Source: Polynucleobacter finlandensis (lineage in GTDB: Bacteria; Pseudomonadota; Gammaproteobacteria; Burkholderiales; Burkholderiaceae). Taken from it: a DNA stretch of 64,000 nucleotides. A program made the position numbers and the translations under genes. The number at the start of each line of letters is the position of its first letter. Position 1 is the first letter of the stretch. Shown here piece after piece: positions 1 to 8,201 of the stretch. The stretch is from positions 1 through 64,000 of the forward strand of contig NZ_JACVPS010000008.1 in assembly GCF_018881755.1 (NCBI RefSeq). The letters run 5' to 3'. Under the pieces are notes generated by a model. The model saw only the letters and a list, made by a program, of their open reading frames with translations. It did no database searches and had not been told where the DNA came from.

Positions 1-16
1 TGTAAGATCCTGCCCA

Positions 17-394
17 ATGAGAGCCTTTTTCCACCGTCAGATAAGCCAGCAATTACGAAGTGTTTTCGTCGTTGGATTGCTGCTGGTTTGCCTGCTCGGA
101 ACTCACTGGCTGGGGTTCTCTCATGGCATTTCTCATAGCGGTCTAGGGACCTCATCCCAAATCTTGGGTGCAGGCAGTCAAAGCTGTGATGAAAACGCTG
201 CGATTACCCATAGCTCAGCAAGCTGCCATTTATTTGATGCTTTAACTCTAGCGAGTTTTGTATCGACAGATAGTTTGGTCTTGATTGCGTTGTCTGCCTA
301 TATAGAGATAAATTCTTCTTCAACTAAAACGGTTGACTATCAAACGGCTGAATCGCCCTACCAGTCTCAAGCCCCTCCTCGCCTCATCCTTTAA
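17..394 (+). CDS. DUF2946-like small secreted/membrane protein
   Basis: A 125-residue protein of unknown function. One hydrophobic segment (about residues 15-34) can serve as signal peptide or anchor. After it come a His-containing stretch, the motif CHLFDAL (about residues 70-76), a second hydrophobic stretch, and a C-terminal APPRL motif. That layout matches the DUF2946-like proteins which in betaproteobacteria often sit directly before metal-related TonB-dependent receptors, and here the next gene is such a receptor on the same strand. The frame stays open to the window edge, so the true start could lie upstream. Family assignment is from memory of motif layout; function is not known. Confidence 0.6.
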   Translation: MRAFFHRQISQQLRSVFVVGLLLVCLLGTHWLGFSHGISHSGLGTSSQILGAGSQSCDENAAITHSSASCHLFDALTLASFVSTDSLVLIALSAYIEINSSSTKTVDYQTAESPYQSQAPPRLIL

Positions 395-402
395 AACTGC
401 TT

Positions 403-453
403 AGGGATGCGCTTGCGCTCCCTTGTTTTGATCAACCACCTTTTTAGTGGTTT
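403..453 (+). terminator. Two hairpins between the DUF2946-like gene and the TonB receptor gene
   Basis: The first hairpin pairs AGGGA (403-407) with TCCCT (419-423) around a GCGC inner stem and is followed by TTGTTTT, which resembles an intrinsic terminator. A second stem pairs AACCAC (434-439) with GTGGTT (447-452) just before the receptor start. They could separate the two genes or attenuate receptor expression. No metal-repressor site was recognised. Confidence 0.4.
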
Positions 454-466
454 GCCTGGATGAAAT

Positions 467-2542
467 ATGAAACGCCTCTTTGCTTTCTACCTCTGTAGAG
501 TTTTTTGTCTCATTGGATTACTTCTAATGAATAACACTTGGTCTCAAACCCAAGCCGAGGCATTGCCGCAACTCGATGTTAGTGGCGTTAATGAACAAGG
601 GCTATTAAGCCCCAACAAAATACTCGCTGGCGATGAGTTACAAAATAAATTGGCCGGCACCCTTGGGGCCACCCTCGCAAATGAATTAGGAGTATCTGCC
701 ACCGGTTATGGTGCCGGTGCATCCAGACCAGTGATGCGCGGACTTGAAGGTGCGCGCGTACAGATTTTGCAAAATGGTTTATCAGTTGGCGATGTGTCAA
801 GTATCTCTGCAGATCATGCAGTAGCCAACCCCATTCAGAACGCCCATCAAATTGAGATCCTACGGGGTGCTAGTGCTTTGGTATATGGCTCCGGCTCTAG
901 CGGCGGCTTAGTCAACGTCGTCAATGACCGCATTGTGACTTCTATGCCCGATATGGTGTCTGGTGCAATCAATACCAGCTATGAAACCGTCAACCAGGGC
1001 AAGACTGCCAATATTGAAGTAGATGCACCGGCCGGGCCGCTAGCGCTTCACTTTGATTCTGCAGTGAGCAATAGTAATAACTATCAAATACCGGGGTATG
1101 CCGAACAAGGCGGTCCAAACGCTAATTGGTCGATTAATCCCAATCAACCTGTCAACGTTCCTTATAGCGGCAAACTACCCTTCTCCTATAGCAATCAGAA
1201 TAGTCTTGGCTTGGGCGCTACTTACATTCGAACAGACGGCTATACCGGCGTTTCTCTCGAGCGCATGAACCATAACTACGGCATCCCCACTTATGACGGT
1301 GGCTTTATTCAGCAATCACAAAATCGTTACGACTTTAGCCATCAAACCAATGACCCCTTTGATGGCTTCTCATCCATCAAAGTCAGTGCTGCCAATACCA
1401 ACTATCAACATACCGAATTTACCAACACTGGGGTTGCAGCCACCCAATGGAATAACACTGCTACTGAAGCCCGTGTAGAAATGATGCATAAAGAGTTTCT
1501 GGGCTCCAAGGGTGTAATTGGTGCACAAGTAAATGGTGCCACATTAAATGCTATAGATCTGTCTAGCAATAATTACGCCATTGTTCCGCAAACGAAGTCC
1601 AATTCCTCCGCGCTCTTCTGGGTTGAGGAGGGTCGTTATGGTCCAGTCAAAACGAGTTTAGGCGCACGCTATAGCTATGCTGGTCAAAATCCTAACTTGG
1701 CGACACAGTTTCCCAGCCCAAGTAGTCAAGGAGTGCCATCTTCTTATGGGCCACCAACACTGCAAAACCGTCAATTTAATTTAATGTCGTATTCAGCGGG
1801 TGGCATGCTCGATGTGGCTCGTGGCTATGGCTTAGGTTTGAGTTACACGGTTTCGCAAAGAGCACCAACACCACAAGAGCTCTACTCTTATGGGCCACAT
1901 GATTCGACGGCGACGTTTGATATTGGTAACGCTAACTTAGCTACCGAGACTTCACATAACGTGGAGATCAGCTTCCAAAAAACACTAGGGCTATTTCGTA
2001 GTAAGGCAAGCCTGTACCGCAATCAATTTAGTAACTACATCTATGGCTTTTACACGGGGGCTTACAGCACAGTCAATAACTTCTCGGTTGTGCAAGCATC
2101 TCAAGCCAGCGCAAATATCAAAGGCGCTGAAGGAGAGCTCACTTACAACTGGAATCAAAATGGTGTTGGTGGCAGAGTCTTTGGTGATATCTCTCAAGGA
2201 TCTTTTAACGCTGGCGGCAATCTGCCCTTGCAGCCCGCCCCACGACTTGGCAGTGAACTGGCCTATCAACGCGATGGTTGGTTAACGAGTGCAACTTATA
2301 TTTATAGCTATCAACAAAACAGATTGGCCACTTGGGAAGTTGGGCCAACCCCCAGCTATAACTTAGTCAATGCCAATCTGTCTTACACAGAAAGAGTAGG
2401 CAAGATTAATTGGACCGGCTATGTGATGTTGAAAAATCTACTCAATGAAGAGATTCGGTATGCCACTTCACCGATGGCCGTCAGGCTCTATGCACCGCAA
2501 CCTGGCAGAAGTTTGATGGTCGGTGTCAGAGCTGCGTTTTAA
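467..2542 (+). CDS. TonB-dependent outer-membrane receptor, ZnuD-like
   Basis: A 691-residue outer-membrane receptor: N-terminal signal peptide (about residues 1-28), plug domain (about 55-160) and a 22-stranded-type barrel ending in a C-terminal Phe (GVRAAF), as expected for BAM-dependent insertion. The plug signature GASRPVMRGLEGARVQILQNG (key residues R, P, R, G, Q, N, G) followed by VGDVSSISADHAVANP is characteristic of the ZnuD branch, which imports zinc in Neisseria and relatives. The YGIP motif and the RYDFSHQ...GF repeat-like region also fit. It lacks the long His-rich loop of many ZnuD proteins, so the metal is uncertain. TonB dependence is family knowledge; zinc as substrate is inference. 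Confidence 0.85.
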   Translation: MKRLFAFYLCRVFCLIGLLLMNNTWSQTQAEALPQLDVSGVNEQGLLSPNKILAGDELQNKLAGTLGATLANELGVSATGYGAGASRPVMRGLEGARVQILQNGLSVGDVSSISADHAVANPIQNAHQIEILRGASALVYGSGSSGGLVNVVNDRIVTSMPDMVSGAINTSYETVNQGKTANIEVDAPAGPLALHFDSAVSNSNNYQIPGYAEQGGPNANWSINPNQPVNVPYSGKLPFSYSNQNSLGLGATYIRTDGYTGVSLERMNHNYGIPTYDGGFIQQSQNRYDFSHQTNDPFDGFSSIKVSAANTNYQHTEFTNTGVAATQWNNTATEARVEMMHKEFLGSKGVIGAQVNGATLNAIDLSSNNYAIVPQTKSNSSALFWVEEGRYGPVKTSLGARYSYAGQNPNLATQFPSPSSQGVPSSYGPPTLQNRQFNLMSYSAGGMLDVARGYGLGLSYTVSQRAPTPQELYSYGPHDSTATFDIGNANLATETSHNVEISFQKTLGLFRSKASLYRNQFSNYIYGFYTGAYSTVNNFSVVQASQASANIKGAEGELTYNWNQNGVGGRVFGDISQGSFNAGGNLPLQPAPRLGSELAYQRDGWLTSATYIYSYQQNRLATWEVGPTPSYNLVNANLSYTERVGKINWTGYVMLKNLLNEEIRYATSPMAVRLYAPQPGRSLMVGVRAAF

Positions 2543-2551
2543 ATCTGCTGC

Positions 2552-3079
2552 TTATCCAAGATATTTAATGAGGATCGCCCCAATCATTCCGGATCCCAGG
2601 ATGACAAAGACTGGATTAATTTTGGTTCTCAGAATGAGATAAAGCGTAACAAGAGCTAAAGCGAGCGTGATGGGGCTAACGATCGATGCCTTAGCTACCG
2701 CATACACACCAGAAGCCATCAGGCCAATAGAGATGGGCTCCAAAGCATTCTGAATAGAACGACGCCAAGGGCTATCGCCAAAACGATTCCATACCCGCCC
2801 CACATAAAAACACAAAATGCTGGATGGCAAAAAGAATGCCAGTAAAACCACTCCTGCGCCAACAAGTCCTGCAACCTGAAATCCAATCACCAAGACCATC
2901 AGCATATTTGGGCCAGGGGCAACTTGACCCATACTATAAATATGCACGAATTGCGTATGGCTAATACCAAACTGATGGGCTAATAAGGTCTGCATTTCTG
3001 GTAAGACTGCTGTACCACCCCCTACCGCCAAAATTGATAAGAGTGCAAAGCTAAGTGCTAATTGAACATACAGACTCAT
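2552..3079 (-). CDS. Chromate transporter family protein, second half of a split pair
   Basis: A 175-residue membrane protein with about five to six hydrophobic segments, matching the short-chain CHR (ChrA) family, in which two adjacent small proteins replace one two-domain transporter. Visible family motifs are GGGTAVLPEM near residue 21 and GQVAPGPNM near residue 51. Its start overlaps the stop of the preceding partner gene (ATGA), implying translational coupling and a heterodimer. ChrA proteins export chromate by proton antiport in characterised cases, but many short pairs have untested substrates, and its position under a polyphosphate kinase makes chromate only one possibility. Confidence 0.88.
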   Translation of the reverse strand: MSLYVQLALSFALLSILAVGGGTAVLPEMQTLLAHQFGISHTQFVHIYSMGQVAPGPNMLMVLVIGFQVAGLVGAGVVLLAFFLPSSILCFYVGRVWNRFGDSPWRRSIQNALEPISIGLMASGVYAVAKASIVSPITLALALVTLYLILRTKINPVFVILGSGMIGAILIKYLG

Positions 3080-3648
3080 GACTTAGCGCTCGGACGATAA
3101 AGATAAAGACATACTGGGGCCATGATGAGTAAAACCAATGGCAGTGACAGCTTGACAATACTCATCAAGCAAAAGGTAGTCACAATAATGACCAGAGACT
3201 TCAAATGCCGCCAGTGATCCTCGCCAATACGATAGGTAATGGCAGCCAACAATCCGCAGGCAGCAGCAGCTATACCAGCCAAAATGAGATTGGCTAAGGG
3301 ATGGTCGGTATTTTTGGCATAGGCTATGCCAATGGCTAAAACAAACAGAGAGCCAGGAAGAATCAAACCGAGGGCAGCACTAATGGCGCCGCGCACTCCT
3401 CGTAGGTGATCACCAGCCAGCACGGCTAAATTAACAGAATTGAGCCCAGGCATGGTCTGACTAATAGCCAGATAACCCATGAATGCATCGGAAGATAACC
3501 ACTTGCGTTTCTCTACCAGCAATATGCGCTCATAGGCAATAATCCCCCCGCCAAAACTAATCGCCCCGATGATGAAAAACTGCATGAATATGTCATGCAA
3601 GCCCGGGGGATTTAATTGAGGAGATACTTCCTGTAATTCAGAGCTCAC
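3076..3648 (-). CDS. Chromate transporter family protein, first half of a split pair
   Basis: A 190-residue membrane protein of the short-chain CHR family. It has the hallmark FGGGIIAYERILLVEKRKWL (about residues 32-51) and ISQTMPGLNSVNLAVLAG (about 82-99), with about five hydrophobic segments. The start overlaps the stop of the upstream CYTH gene by ATGA, and its own stop overlaps the start of the second half in the same way, so all three proteins are probably made in fixed ratio from one mRNA. The substrate is not shown by the sequence. Confidence 0.88.
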   Translation of the reverse strand: MSSELQEVSPQLNPPGLHDIFMQFFIIGAISFGGGIIAYERILLVEKRKWLSSDAFMGYLAISQTMPGLNSVNLAVLAGDHLRGVRGAISAALGLILPGSLFVLAIGIAYAKNTDHPLANLILAGIAAAACGLLAAITYRIGEDHWRHLKSLVIIVTTFCLMSIVKLSLPLVLLIMAPVCLYLYRPSAKS

Positions 3649-4472
3649 TCAGGCTTTCCATAAATTAAGGCCGTTTTGGTGCTGCCGATCTCCAGCCAAT
3701 CGGCCAATTCAATTTGTAGTTGCTTAAAAAATTTATCGACTCGCTTATGTGCTTTTGCTTGCCCACGATTTTCATCATTTACACGGTAAGAAAAAGCAAG
3801 CTCACCAACAATAGGGTCCCCTACACTCTTCATCCAAATCGCTATCTCGCAATGGGCTTGCACGCCGTCACCAAATACCAGGTTTCCTAAGGGTAAGCAA
3901 GCCTCTAAAATTTTATTGGTATTGCCACCGACGATACGCATTGGAGATTTTTTATCAATCCCTAGGTTGGCAACACCTGGAAAGAACTTAGCAACACTGC
4001 TAAGCGTTCTATCAAAGATGCTATCAATTGGAATGGCATCTAAAATGGCATTGTTAGAGTAAATGCTGCGCTTAGATCCAAGCTCATCCCCACGCAAGAT
4101 CTCCTCCTTAAAGCGGATGCGAGATTTAATACTCTTCTTGGGAGTGGGATTAAATTTTGCTGACTCGCCGATATCGTGCGTGCGACATTTGAGGGTTACT
4201 TCACAAAAATCATCTACCCAAACATTCTGACGAGATTCTCGCACGCGCAAAATCACGTTATTGCGTCGAAAGTCTTCGCCAGGCGTATCGTAAAAATAAA
4301 TATTCCGTAAACCTGTTGTCGCGTTATCTAAGTGGAAAAACTCTACTTTGTTCTTTTTACAGAATTTCAGTATTTGATCACTCAGCGCAGTAATGCGACT
4401 ACGTCGATCCAAACCCTTGGGCTTGATGAGTAATTTAAATTCTCGATTTGTGACGGATGGATGCAACTTCAT
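3645..4472 (-). CDS. Divergent CYTH-domain (triphosphate tunnel) protein
   Basis: A 275-residue soluble protein. The N-terminal NREFKLLIKP (residues 9-18) resembles the CYTH signature ExExK, but the first Glu is Asn. Later pieces also fit the fold: YFYDTPGEDFRRNNVILRVR (about 54-73), EVTLKCR (about 90) and CEIAIWMK (about 208). CYTH/triphosphate-tunnel enzymes act on tripolyphosphate, ATP or related triphosphates. The gene follows ppk2 by 46 bases and overlaps the chromate-transporter pair by ATGA. A strong ribosome site (AAGGGGG) supports the start. Enzyme activity is uncertain because of the changed Glu; a role in polyphosphate or triphosphate metabolism is inferred from context. Confidence 0.6.
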   Translation of the reverse strand: MKLHPSVTNREFKLLIKPKGLDRRSRITALSDQILKFCKKNKVEFFHLDNATTGLRNIYFYDTPGEDFRRNNVILRVRESRQNVWVDDFCEVTLKCRTHDIGESAKFNPTPKKSIKSRIRFKEEILRGDELGSKRSIYSNNAILDAIPIDSIFDRTLSSVAKFFPGVANLGIDKKSPMRIVGGNTNKILEACLPLGNLVFGDGVQAHCEIAIWMKSVGDPIVGELAFSYRVNDENRGQAKAHKRVDKFFKQLQIELADWLEIGSTKTALIYGKPE

Positions 4473-4518
4473 CTAAATACCCCCTTGTTACCAAGAGGTT
4501 ATCACCATCTAGAAAATC

Positions 4519-5451
4519 TTAATAGACTTCTGGGACGTACATTTCAGGAGGGACTGGATCACGGAGGTAGTCAGGGTTATGAACCCGGCTTGGCAATGTA
4601 ATGATTGGGTGGTCGGTCTCTTTGTAGGGAATTTGATCTAGTAAATGGGTGATGCAATTAAGGCGCGCCTTCTTCTTATCATTGGCTGCCACAACCCACC
4701 ATGGCGCCTCAGGAATATGCGTACGCTCAAGCATGGTTTCTTTGGCCTTGGTATAGGCCTCCCATAATCGACGAGCCTCTAAATCCATGGGGCTCAGTTT
4801 CCACTGCTTTAGCGGATCATGTATGCGCATCATGAAGCGGTTGTACTGCTCATCATCAGAGATTGAGAACCAGTACTTGATCAAAATAACGCCCGAGCTA
4901 ATCATCATGCGCTCAAGATCTGGCACTGTTCTTAAGAACTCTTCATACTCGTAATCGGTACAAAAACCCATTACTCTCTCGACGCCGGCACGGTTATACC
5001 AACTGCGGTCAAATAAAACAATTTCTCCGCCAGCTGGCAGATGTTGAATATATCTTTGGAAATACCACTGGGTCTTTTCGCGATCGTTGGGCGCCGGGAG
5101 TGCGACCACTTTACATACGCGAGGATTAAGGCGCTGAGTAATCCGCTTAATTGCGCCACCCTTACCTGCAGAATCACGACCTTCGAACAAGACGGCTACT
5201 TTTAGTTTGTTTTCGACAACCCAATCCTGCAGCTTGACCAATTCACCCTGAAGACGAAACAACTCCTTGAAATACAGTTGGCGCGGTATGGAAGATCCGC
5301 TGTCGCCATCTTGTGAAAGACGATCATCATCCAGCTCCATTTCGAGCTCTTCGTCCATGCTATCCAGAATCTCTTCTCGAGCACGGCGATACCATTCGTC
5401 CATGTCTTTATGTTTTGATGTCATCTTTGCGTTCACAACTAGATTATCCAT
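4519..5451 (-). CDS. ppk2: Polyphosphate kinase 2 (class I type)
   Basis: A 310-residue PPK2-family kinase that transfers phosphate between polyphosphate and nucleoside diphosphates, usually favouring nucleotide synthesis. It has a Walker A GRDSAGKGG (residues 91-99), the FDRSWYNRAGVERVMGF block carrying Walker B, and the lid region with WKLSPMDLEAR. The length and acidic N-terminus fit single-domain class I enzymes. A PhoB-box-like repeat ends only 15 bases before the first ATG, so the true start may be Met10 at 5424. Downstream genes are the CYTH protein and transporter pair; upstream is an OlsA-like acyltransferase. No ppk1 is in the window. Confidence 0.93.
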   Translation of the reverse strand: MDNLVVNAKMTSKHKDMDEWYRRAREEILDSMDEELEMELDDDRLSQDGDSGSSIPRQLYFKELFRLQGELVKLQDWVVENKLKVAVLFEGRDSAGKGGAIKRITQRLNPRVCKVVALPAPNDREKTQWYFQRYIQHLPAGGEIVLFDRSWYNRAGVERVMGFCTDYEYEEFLRTVPDLERMMISSGVILIKYWFSISDDEQYNRFMMRIHDPLKQWKLSPMDLEARRLWEAYTKAKETMLERTHIPEAPWWVVAANDKKKARLNCITHLLDQIPYKETDHPIITLPSRVHNPDYLRDPVPPEMYVPEVY

Positions 5452-5466
5452 TTTTACTGGATCTTG

Positions 5467-5484
5467 ATGACACTTTTATTACAT
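5467..5484 (-). promoter_or_regulatory. Putative PhoB box upstream of ppk2
   Basis: On the minus strand the site reads ATGTAATAAAAGTGTCAT, 14 of 18 positions like the E. coli consensus CTGTCATAAATCTGTCAT, with the two TGT-A/C-AT half-sites 11 bases apart. It fills the 33-base gap between the acyltransferase stop and ppk2. Because PhoB boxes end about 10 bases before the -10, transcription would begin at or inside the annotated ppk2 start. Confidence 0.65.
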
Positions 5485-6267
5485 CTATGAGGCTTGAAGG
5501 CTTTTAGCAATAGCCTCTTGGGTATAAAGAGCGAGCAACTTGCGATCAAATTGAGCATCGATTAACGGCTCTATGAATGGCAAAAAGCGGAGCTCCACCC
5601 CTAAATGTCGGTTTTGAATAATGTTTGCCATAGACTCGATTAGGCCCATATCCCCAATAAATGCTGGGGAATAGCTTCTTTTCCCGGTGATGGTGGAAAA
5701 ATACTGGATAGCTAAAGGAAAGGTAGGGACGCCAGCCTCTAAAGCAGACTCAAATAAGTTTGGCTTAAATGGCAACACCTCATCTCCGACAGTAGAGGTG
5801 CCTTCCGGAAATATGCAAATCGATTCCGTTTTCAAAACCCCAGCCACCTGCCCGACAACCAACCTTGCATGTCTAGAGCTATCTCGCCGAATAAACACGG
5901 TTCGTAACTGCTTAGCCATCCAGCCAAACACTGGCCAGCTAGCTACTTCAGACTTGGCCACGAATCGAACCGGTCGAAAAGCATTGATCACATGGATATC
6001 AAGCCAAGAAATATGATTTGAAGCCAATAAATAAGGAGAATTTGGCAAGAGCTCAGCACCTCGAATCTTGAGTTCAATCTTAAAGATGGTGAGCAATCTT
6101 TTAGACCAGCGTTGGATATGCTCTTGTTTTTTTTGATCGTCAATAAAGGGAAAAAAGAAAGATAAGGTCAAGGCTCCACGCAATATATGCAGAAAAATCA
6201 GCGCCCACACCCCGCAGCGCGTCAGAAACGGCGCTTTAGACTCGGTTGATAGTGTTTGGATATTCAT
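5485..6267 (-). CDS. PlsC-family acyltransferase, OlsA-like
   Basis: A 260-residue membrane-associated 1-acylglycerol-phosphate/lyso-lipid O-acyltransferase. It has an N-terminal hydrophobic segment (about residues 15-42), the catalytic NHISWLD block (HX4D), the RRD motif, and FPEGTSTVGDEVLPFKPNLF. The last block is closer to OlsA, which acylates lyso-ornithine lipid, than to the FPEGTRSRG form of housekeeping PlsC. It is divergent from plcP across an 85-base region with PhoB-box repeats, and an OlsB-like gene is four genes away on the other side, so a role in ornithine-lipid synthesis is plausible. A general lysophosphatidate acyltransferase is the alternative. Confidence 0.82.
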   Translation of the reverse strand: MNIQTLSTESKAPFLTRCGVWALIFLHILRGALTLSFFFPFIDDQKKQEHIQRWSKRLLTIFKIELKIRGAELLPNSPYLLASNHISWLDIHVINAFRPVRFVAKSEVASWPVFGWMAKQLRTVFIRRDSSRHARLVVGQVAGVLKTESICIFPEGTSTVGDEVLPFKPNLFESALEAGVPTFPLAIQYFSTITGKRSYSPAFIGDMGLIESMANIIQNRHLGVELRFLPFIEPLIDAQFDRKLLALYTQEAIAKSLQAS

Positions 6268-6289
6268 AAAGTTCTATCAATATAAATCA

Positions 6290-6333
6290 AGTCATAAAAC
6301 TGTCTTGAAAGTGTCATGAGGATTACATAGACG
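6290..6333 (+). promoter_or_regulatory. Tandem four-unit PhoB box upstream of plcP
   Basis: Four consecutive 11-base units lie in phase: AGTCATAAAAC (6290), TGTCTTGAAAG (6301), TGTCATGAGGA (6312) and TTACATAGACG (6323). Each begins with a variant of the PhoB half-site TGTCAT. Two adjacent units make one PhoB dimer site, so this array could bind two dimers. The orientation points toward plcP; a weak -10 (CTTAAT, 6339-6344) follows, which would put the transcript start very near the ATG at 6353. The same region is the 5' side of the divergent acyltransferase. Confidence 0.72.
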
Positions 6334-6352
6334 GCAGGCTTAATGCTTACTC

Positions 6353-7165
6353 ATGATGCATTACAGAGCTATCTGGATTTCAGACGTACACCTAGGAACA
6401 TCAGGGTGTCAGGCAAACTACCTCCTCGATTTTCTGAAACACAATGAAGCCGATAAGTTTTACTTGGTAGGAGACATCATTGACGGGTGGAGACTTAAAA
6501 AATCATTCTACTGGCCCCAAGCCCACAATGACGTAGTACAAAAACTCTTGCGTAAAGCGCGTAAAGGTACAGAAGTAATCTACGTACCCGGAAACCACGA
6601 CGAGAGTGCACGACAATTCTTTGGCATGTCCTTTGGCGAGGTCAAAGTAGTTGAGGAAGTGATTCATACAACGCTTGATGGCAGAAAACTCTGGGTAACC
6701 CATGGCGATCTGTTCGATGGCGTCATGCAATATGCCAAATGGTTAGCCTATGTTGGCGATACCTTGTATACCTTCATTCTCTATATCAACCGCTATTTCA
6801 ACATGATCCGCATGCGGATGGGTTTGCAGTACTGGTCTTTATCCCAATACTTAAAACACCAAGTCAAGAATGCAGTCAGCTACATCGCAGACTTCGAACA
6901 CATCATGGCCCGAGAGGCTCGCTTAAAGGGTTGTGATGGCGTGGTTTGTGGTCACATTCACAAAGCTGAAATCCGTGAAATTGATGGCCTGCTCTATTGC
7001 AATGATGGTGACTGGGTAGAAAGTCTTTCTGCCCTTGTCGAAACCATGCAAGGCGAACTCAAAATTATTTACTGGACCCAAATCAGAGGCGAACCAGTAA
7101 ACGCAACTCCTGAAATTACCTTCCAACCTGCTGTTGAAGCACTCATCAAAGAGGCTGTGCTATGA
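6353..7165 (+). CDS. plcP: PlcP-type phospholipase C (calcineurin-like metallophosphoesterase)
   Basis: A 270-residue cytoplasmic metallophosphoesterase, often mislabelled UDP-2,3-diacylglucosamine hydrolase. Metal ligands are visible: D11 and H13 (SDVHLG), D41 (GDIIDGW), N81 and H82 (GNHDE), H117 (HGD), H201 and H203 (GHIH). The blocks WISDVHLGTSGCQA, GDIIDGWRLK and HNDVVQKLLRKARKGT match the rhizobial and marine PlcP enzymes, which split phosphatidylcholine/PE to diacylglycerol under phosphate starvation. The stop overlaps the glycosyltransferase start (ATGA), the PlcP-Agt pairing known from those bacteria. There is no clear ribosome site; ATG at 6353 or 6356 may be near-leaderless. Confidence 0.88.
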   Translation: MMHYRAIWISDVHLGTSGCQANYLLDFLKHNEADKFYLVGDIIDGWRLKKSFYWPQAHNDVVQKLLRKARKGTEVIYVPGNHDESARQFFGMSFGEVKVVEEVIHTTLDGRKLWVTHGDLFDGVMQYAKWLAYVGDTLYTFILYINRYFNMIRMRMGLQYWSLSQYLKHQVKNAVSYIADFEHIMAREARLKGCDGVVCGHIHKAEIREIDGLLYCNDGDWVESLSALVETMQGELKIIYWTQIRGEPVNATPEITFQPAVEALIKEAVL

Positions 7166-8190
7166 AAATTATGATCATCACCGATGCATGGGATCCACAG
7201 GTTAATGGCGTTGTTAGAACCCTTAAGCAAACCCGTGAAGAGCTCATTGGCATGGGTCACGAGGTGGAAATGATTACGCCAAGTGGATTTAAATCTATCC
7301 CTTGCCCAACCTACCCGGATATTGCCCTCTCCCTCTTTCCTGGGAAAGAAGTTTCTCGAAGAATTAAAGAATTTGCACCCGATGCGATGCATATCGCTAC
7401 TGAAGGTCCTTTGGGACTTTCAGCGCGCTCGTATGCAGTAAAAAATAAATTGCCGTTCTCTACCGCCTATCACACCCGTTTTCCAGAATACGTTAAGGCC
7501 AGAATTGGTATGCCTTTAGCCATTACCTATGCCTTTATACGCTGGTTCCATGGGCCATCTATGGCAGTAATGGCGCCCACGATTATTGTGAAGGATGACC
7601 TTGAGAAGTTTGGCCTGACCAATGTTGTCCTTTGGTCTAGGGGTGTTGACCTAGACATCTTTAAGATGCAAGAGTCCAAAAGACTGAATACTGCTCACCC
7701 AATCTTTTTGTATGTAGGCCGTGTCGCCGTGGAAAAGAACATCAACGCTTTCTTAGAAATTGATCTACCTGGTTCCAAATGGGTGGTTGGTGATGGCCCA
7801 GCAATGGCCAGCATTAAAGAAAAATACCCTGAAGTGAATTACCTGGGCGTATTACAGCAACATGAATTAGCTAAAGTCTATGCAGCAGCAGATGTGTTTG
7901 TTTTCCCAAGCAAAACGGATACTTTTGGCCTAGTTCTTTTAGAGGCCATGGCGTGTGGCACCCCAGTAGCCGCCTATCCGGTTACAGGCCCGATTGATGT
8001 ACTCGGTAACTCAGCCGCCGGTGCGATGAATGAGGACTTGCGTGAGGCCTGCCTCCAGGCCCTCAAGATTCCGCGTGACGTTGCCCGTGCCCATGCAGAG
8101 AAGTTCTCTTGGCGCGCTGCCTCTGAGCAGTTTGCCAATCATCTTAAGCCGGTACCTTCGACTGAAGTTCATATTGCAGCACTTGCATAG
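7162..8190 (+). CDS. agt: Agt-type glycosyltransferase family 4 (diacylglycerol glycosyltransferase)
   Basis: A 342-residue GT4 enzyme predicted to add a sugar (glucose, galactose or glucuronic acid) to diacylglycerol, forming phosphorus-free glycolipid. The acceptor-domain glycine-rich start DAWDPQVNGVVRTL (residues 8-21), FLYVGRVAVEKNI (about 182-194) and the donor-site motif KTDTFGLVLLEAMACGTPV (Glu-X7-Glu region, about 251-269) mark a retaining GT-B fold. It overlaps plcP by ATGA, so the enzyme that makes diacylglycerol and the one that consumes it are coupled, and it probably sits at the inner face of the cytoplasmic membrane. The sugar cannot be read from sequence. Confidence 0.85.
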   Translation: MKIMIITDAWDPQVNGVVRTLKQTREELIGMGHEVEMITPSGFKSIPCPTYPDIALSLFPGKEVSRRIKEFAPDAMHIATEGPLGLSARSYAVKNKLPFSTAYHTRFPEYVKARIGMPLAITYAFIRWFHGPSMAVMAPTIIVKDDLEKFGLTNVVLWSRGVDLDIFKMQESKRLNTAHPIFLYVGRVAVEKNINAFLEIDLPGSKWVVGDGPAMASIKEKYPEVNYLGVLQQHELAKVYAAADVFVFPSKTDTFGLVLLEAMACGTPVAAYPVTGPIDVLGNSAAGAMNEDLREACLQALKIPRDVARAHAEKFSWRAASEQFANHLKPVPSTEVHIAALA

Positions 8191-8201
8191 GCTTATCCAT
8201 T

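Noticed and set aside
6353..7165. Calling this gene lpxH (UDP-2,3-diacylglucosamine hydrolase)
   Set aside because: The blocks WISDVHLGTSGCQA and HNDVVQKLLRKARKGT, the 270-residue length and the ATGA overlap with a GT4 glycosyltransferase fit PlcP better than LpxH.
7069..7392. 107-residue open frame on the minus strand over plcP/agt
   Set aside because: It overlaps two well-supported genes in antisense and has no recognisable domain.
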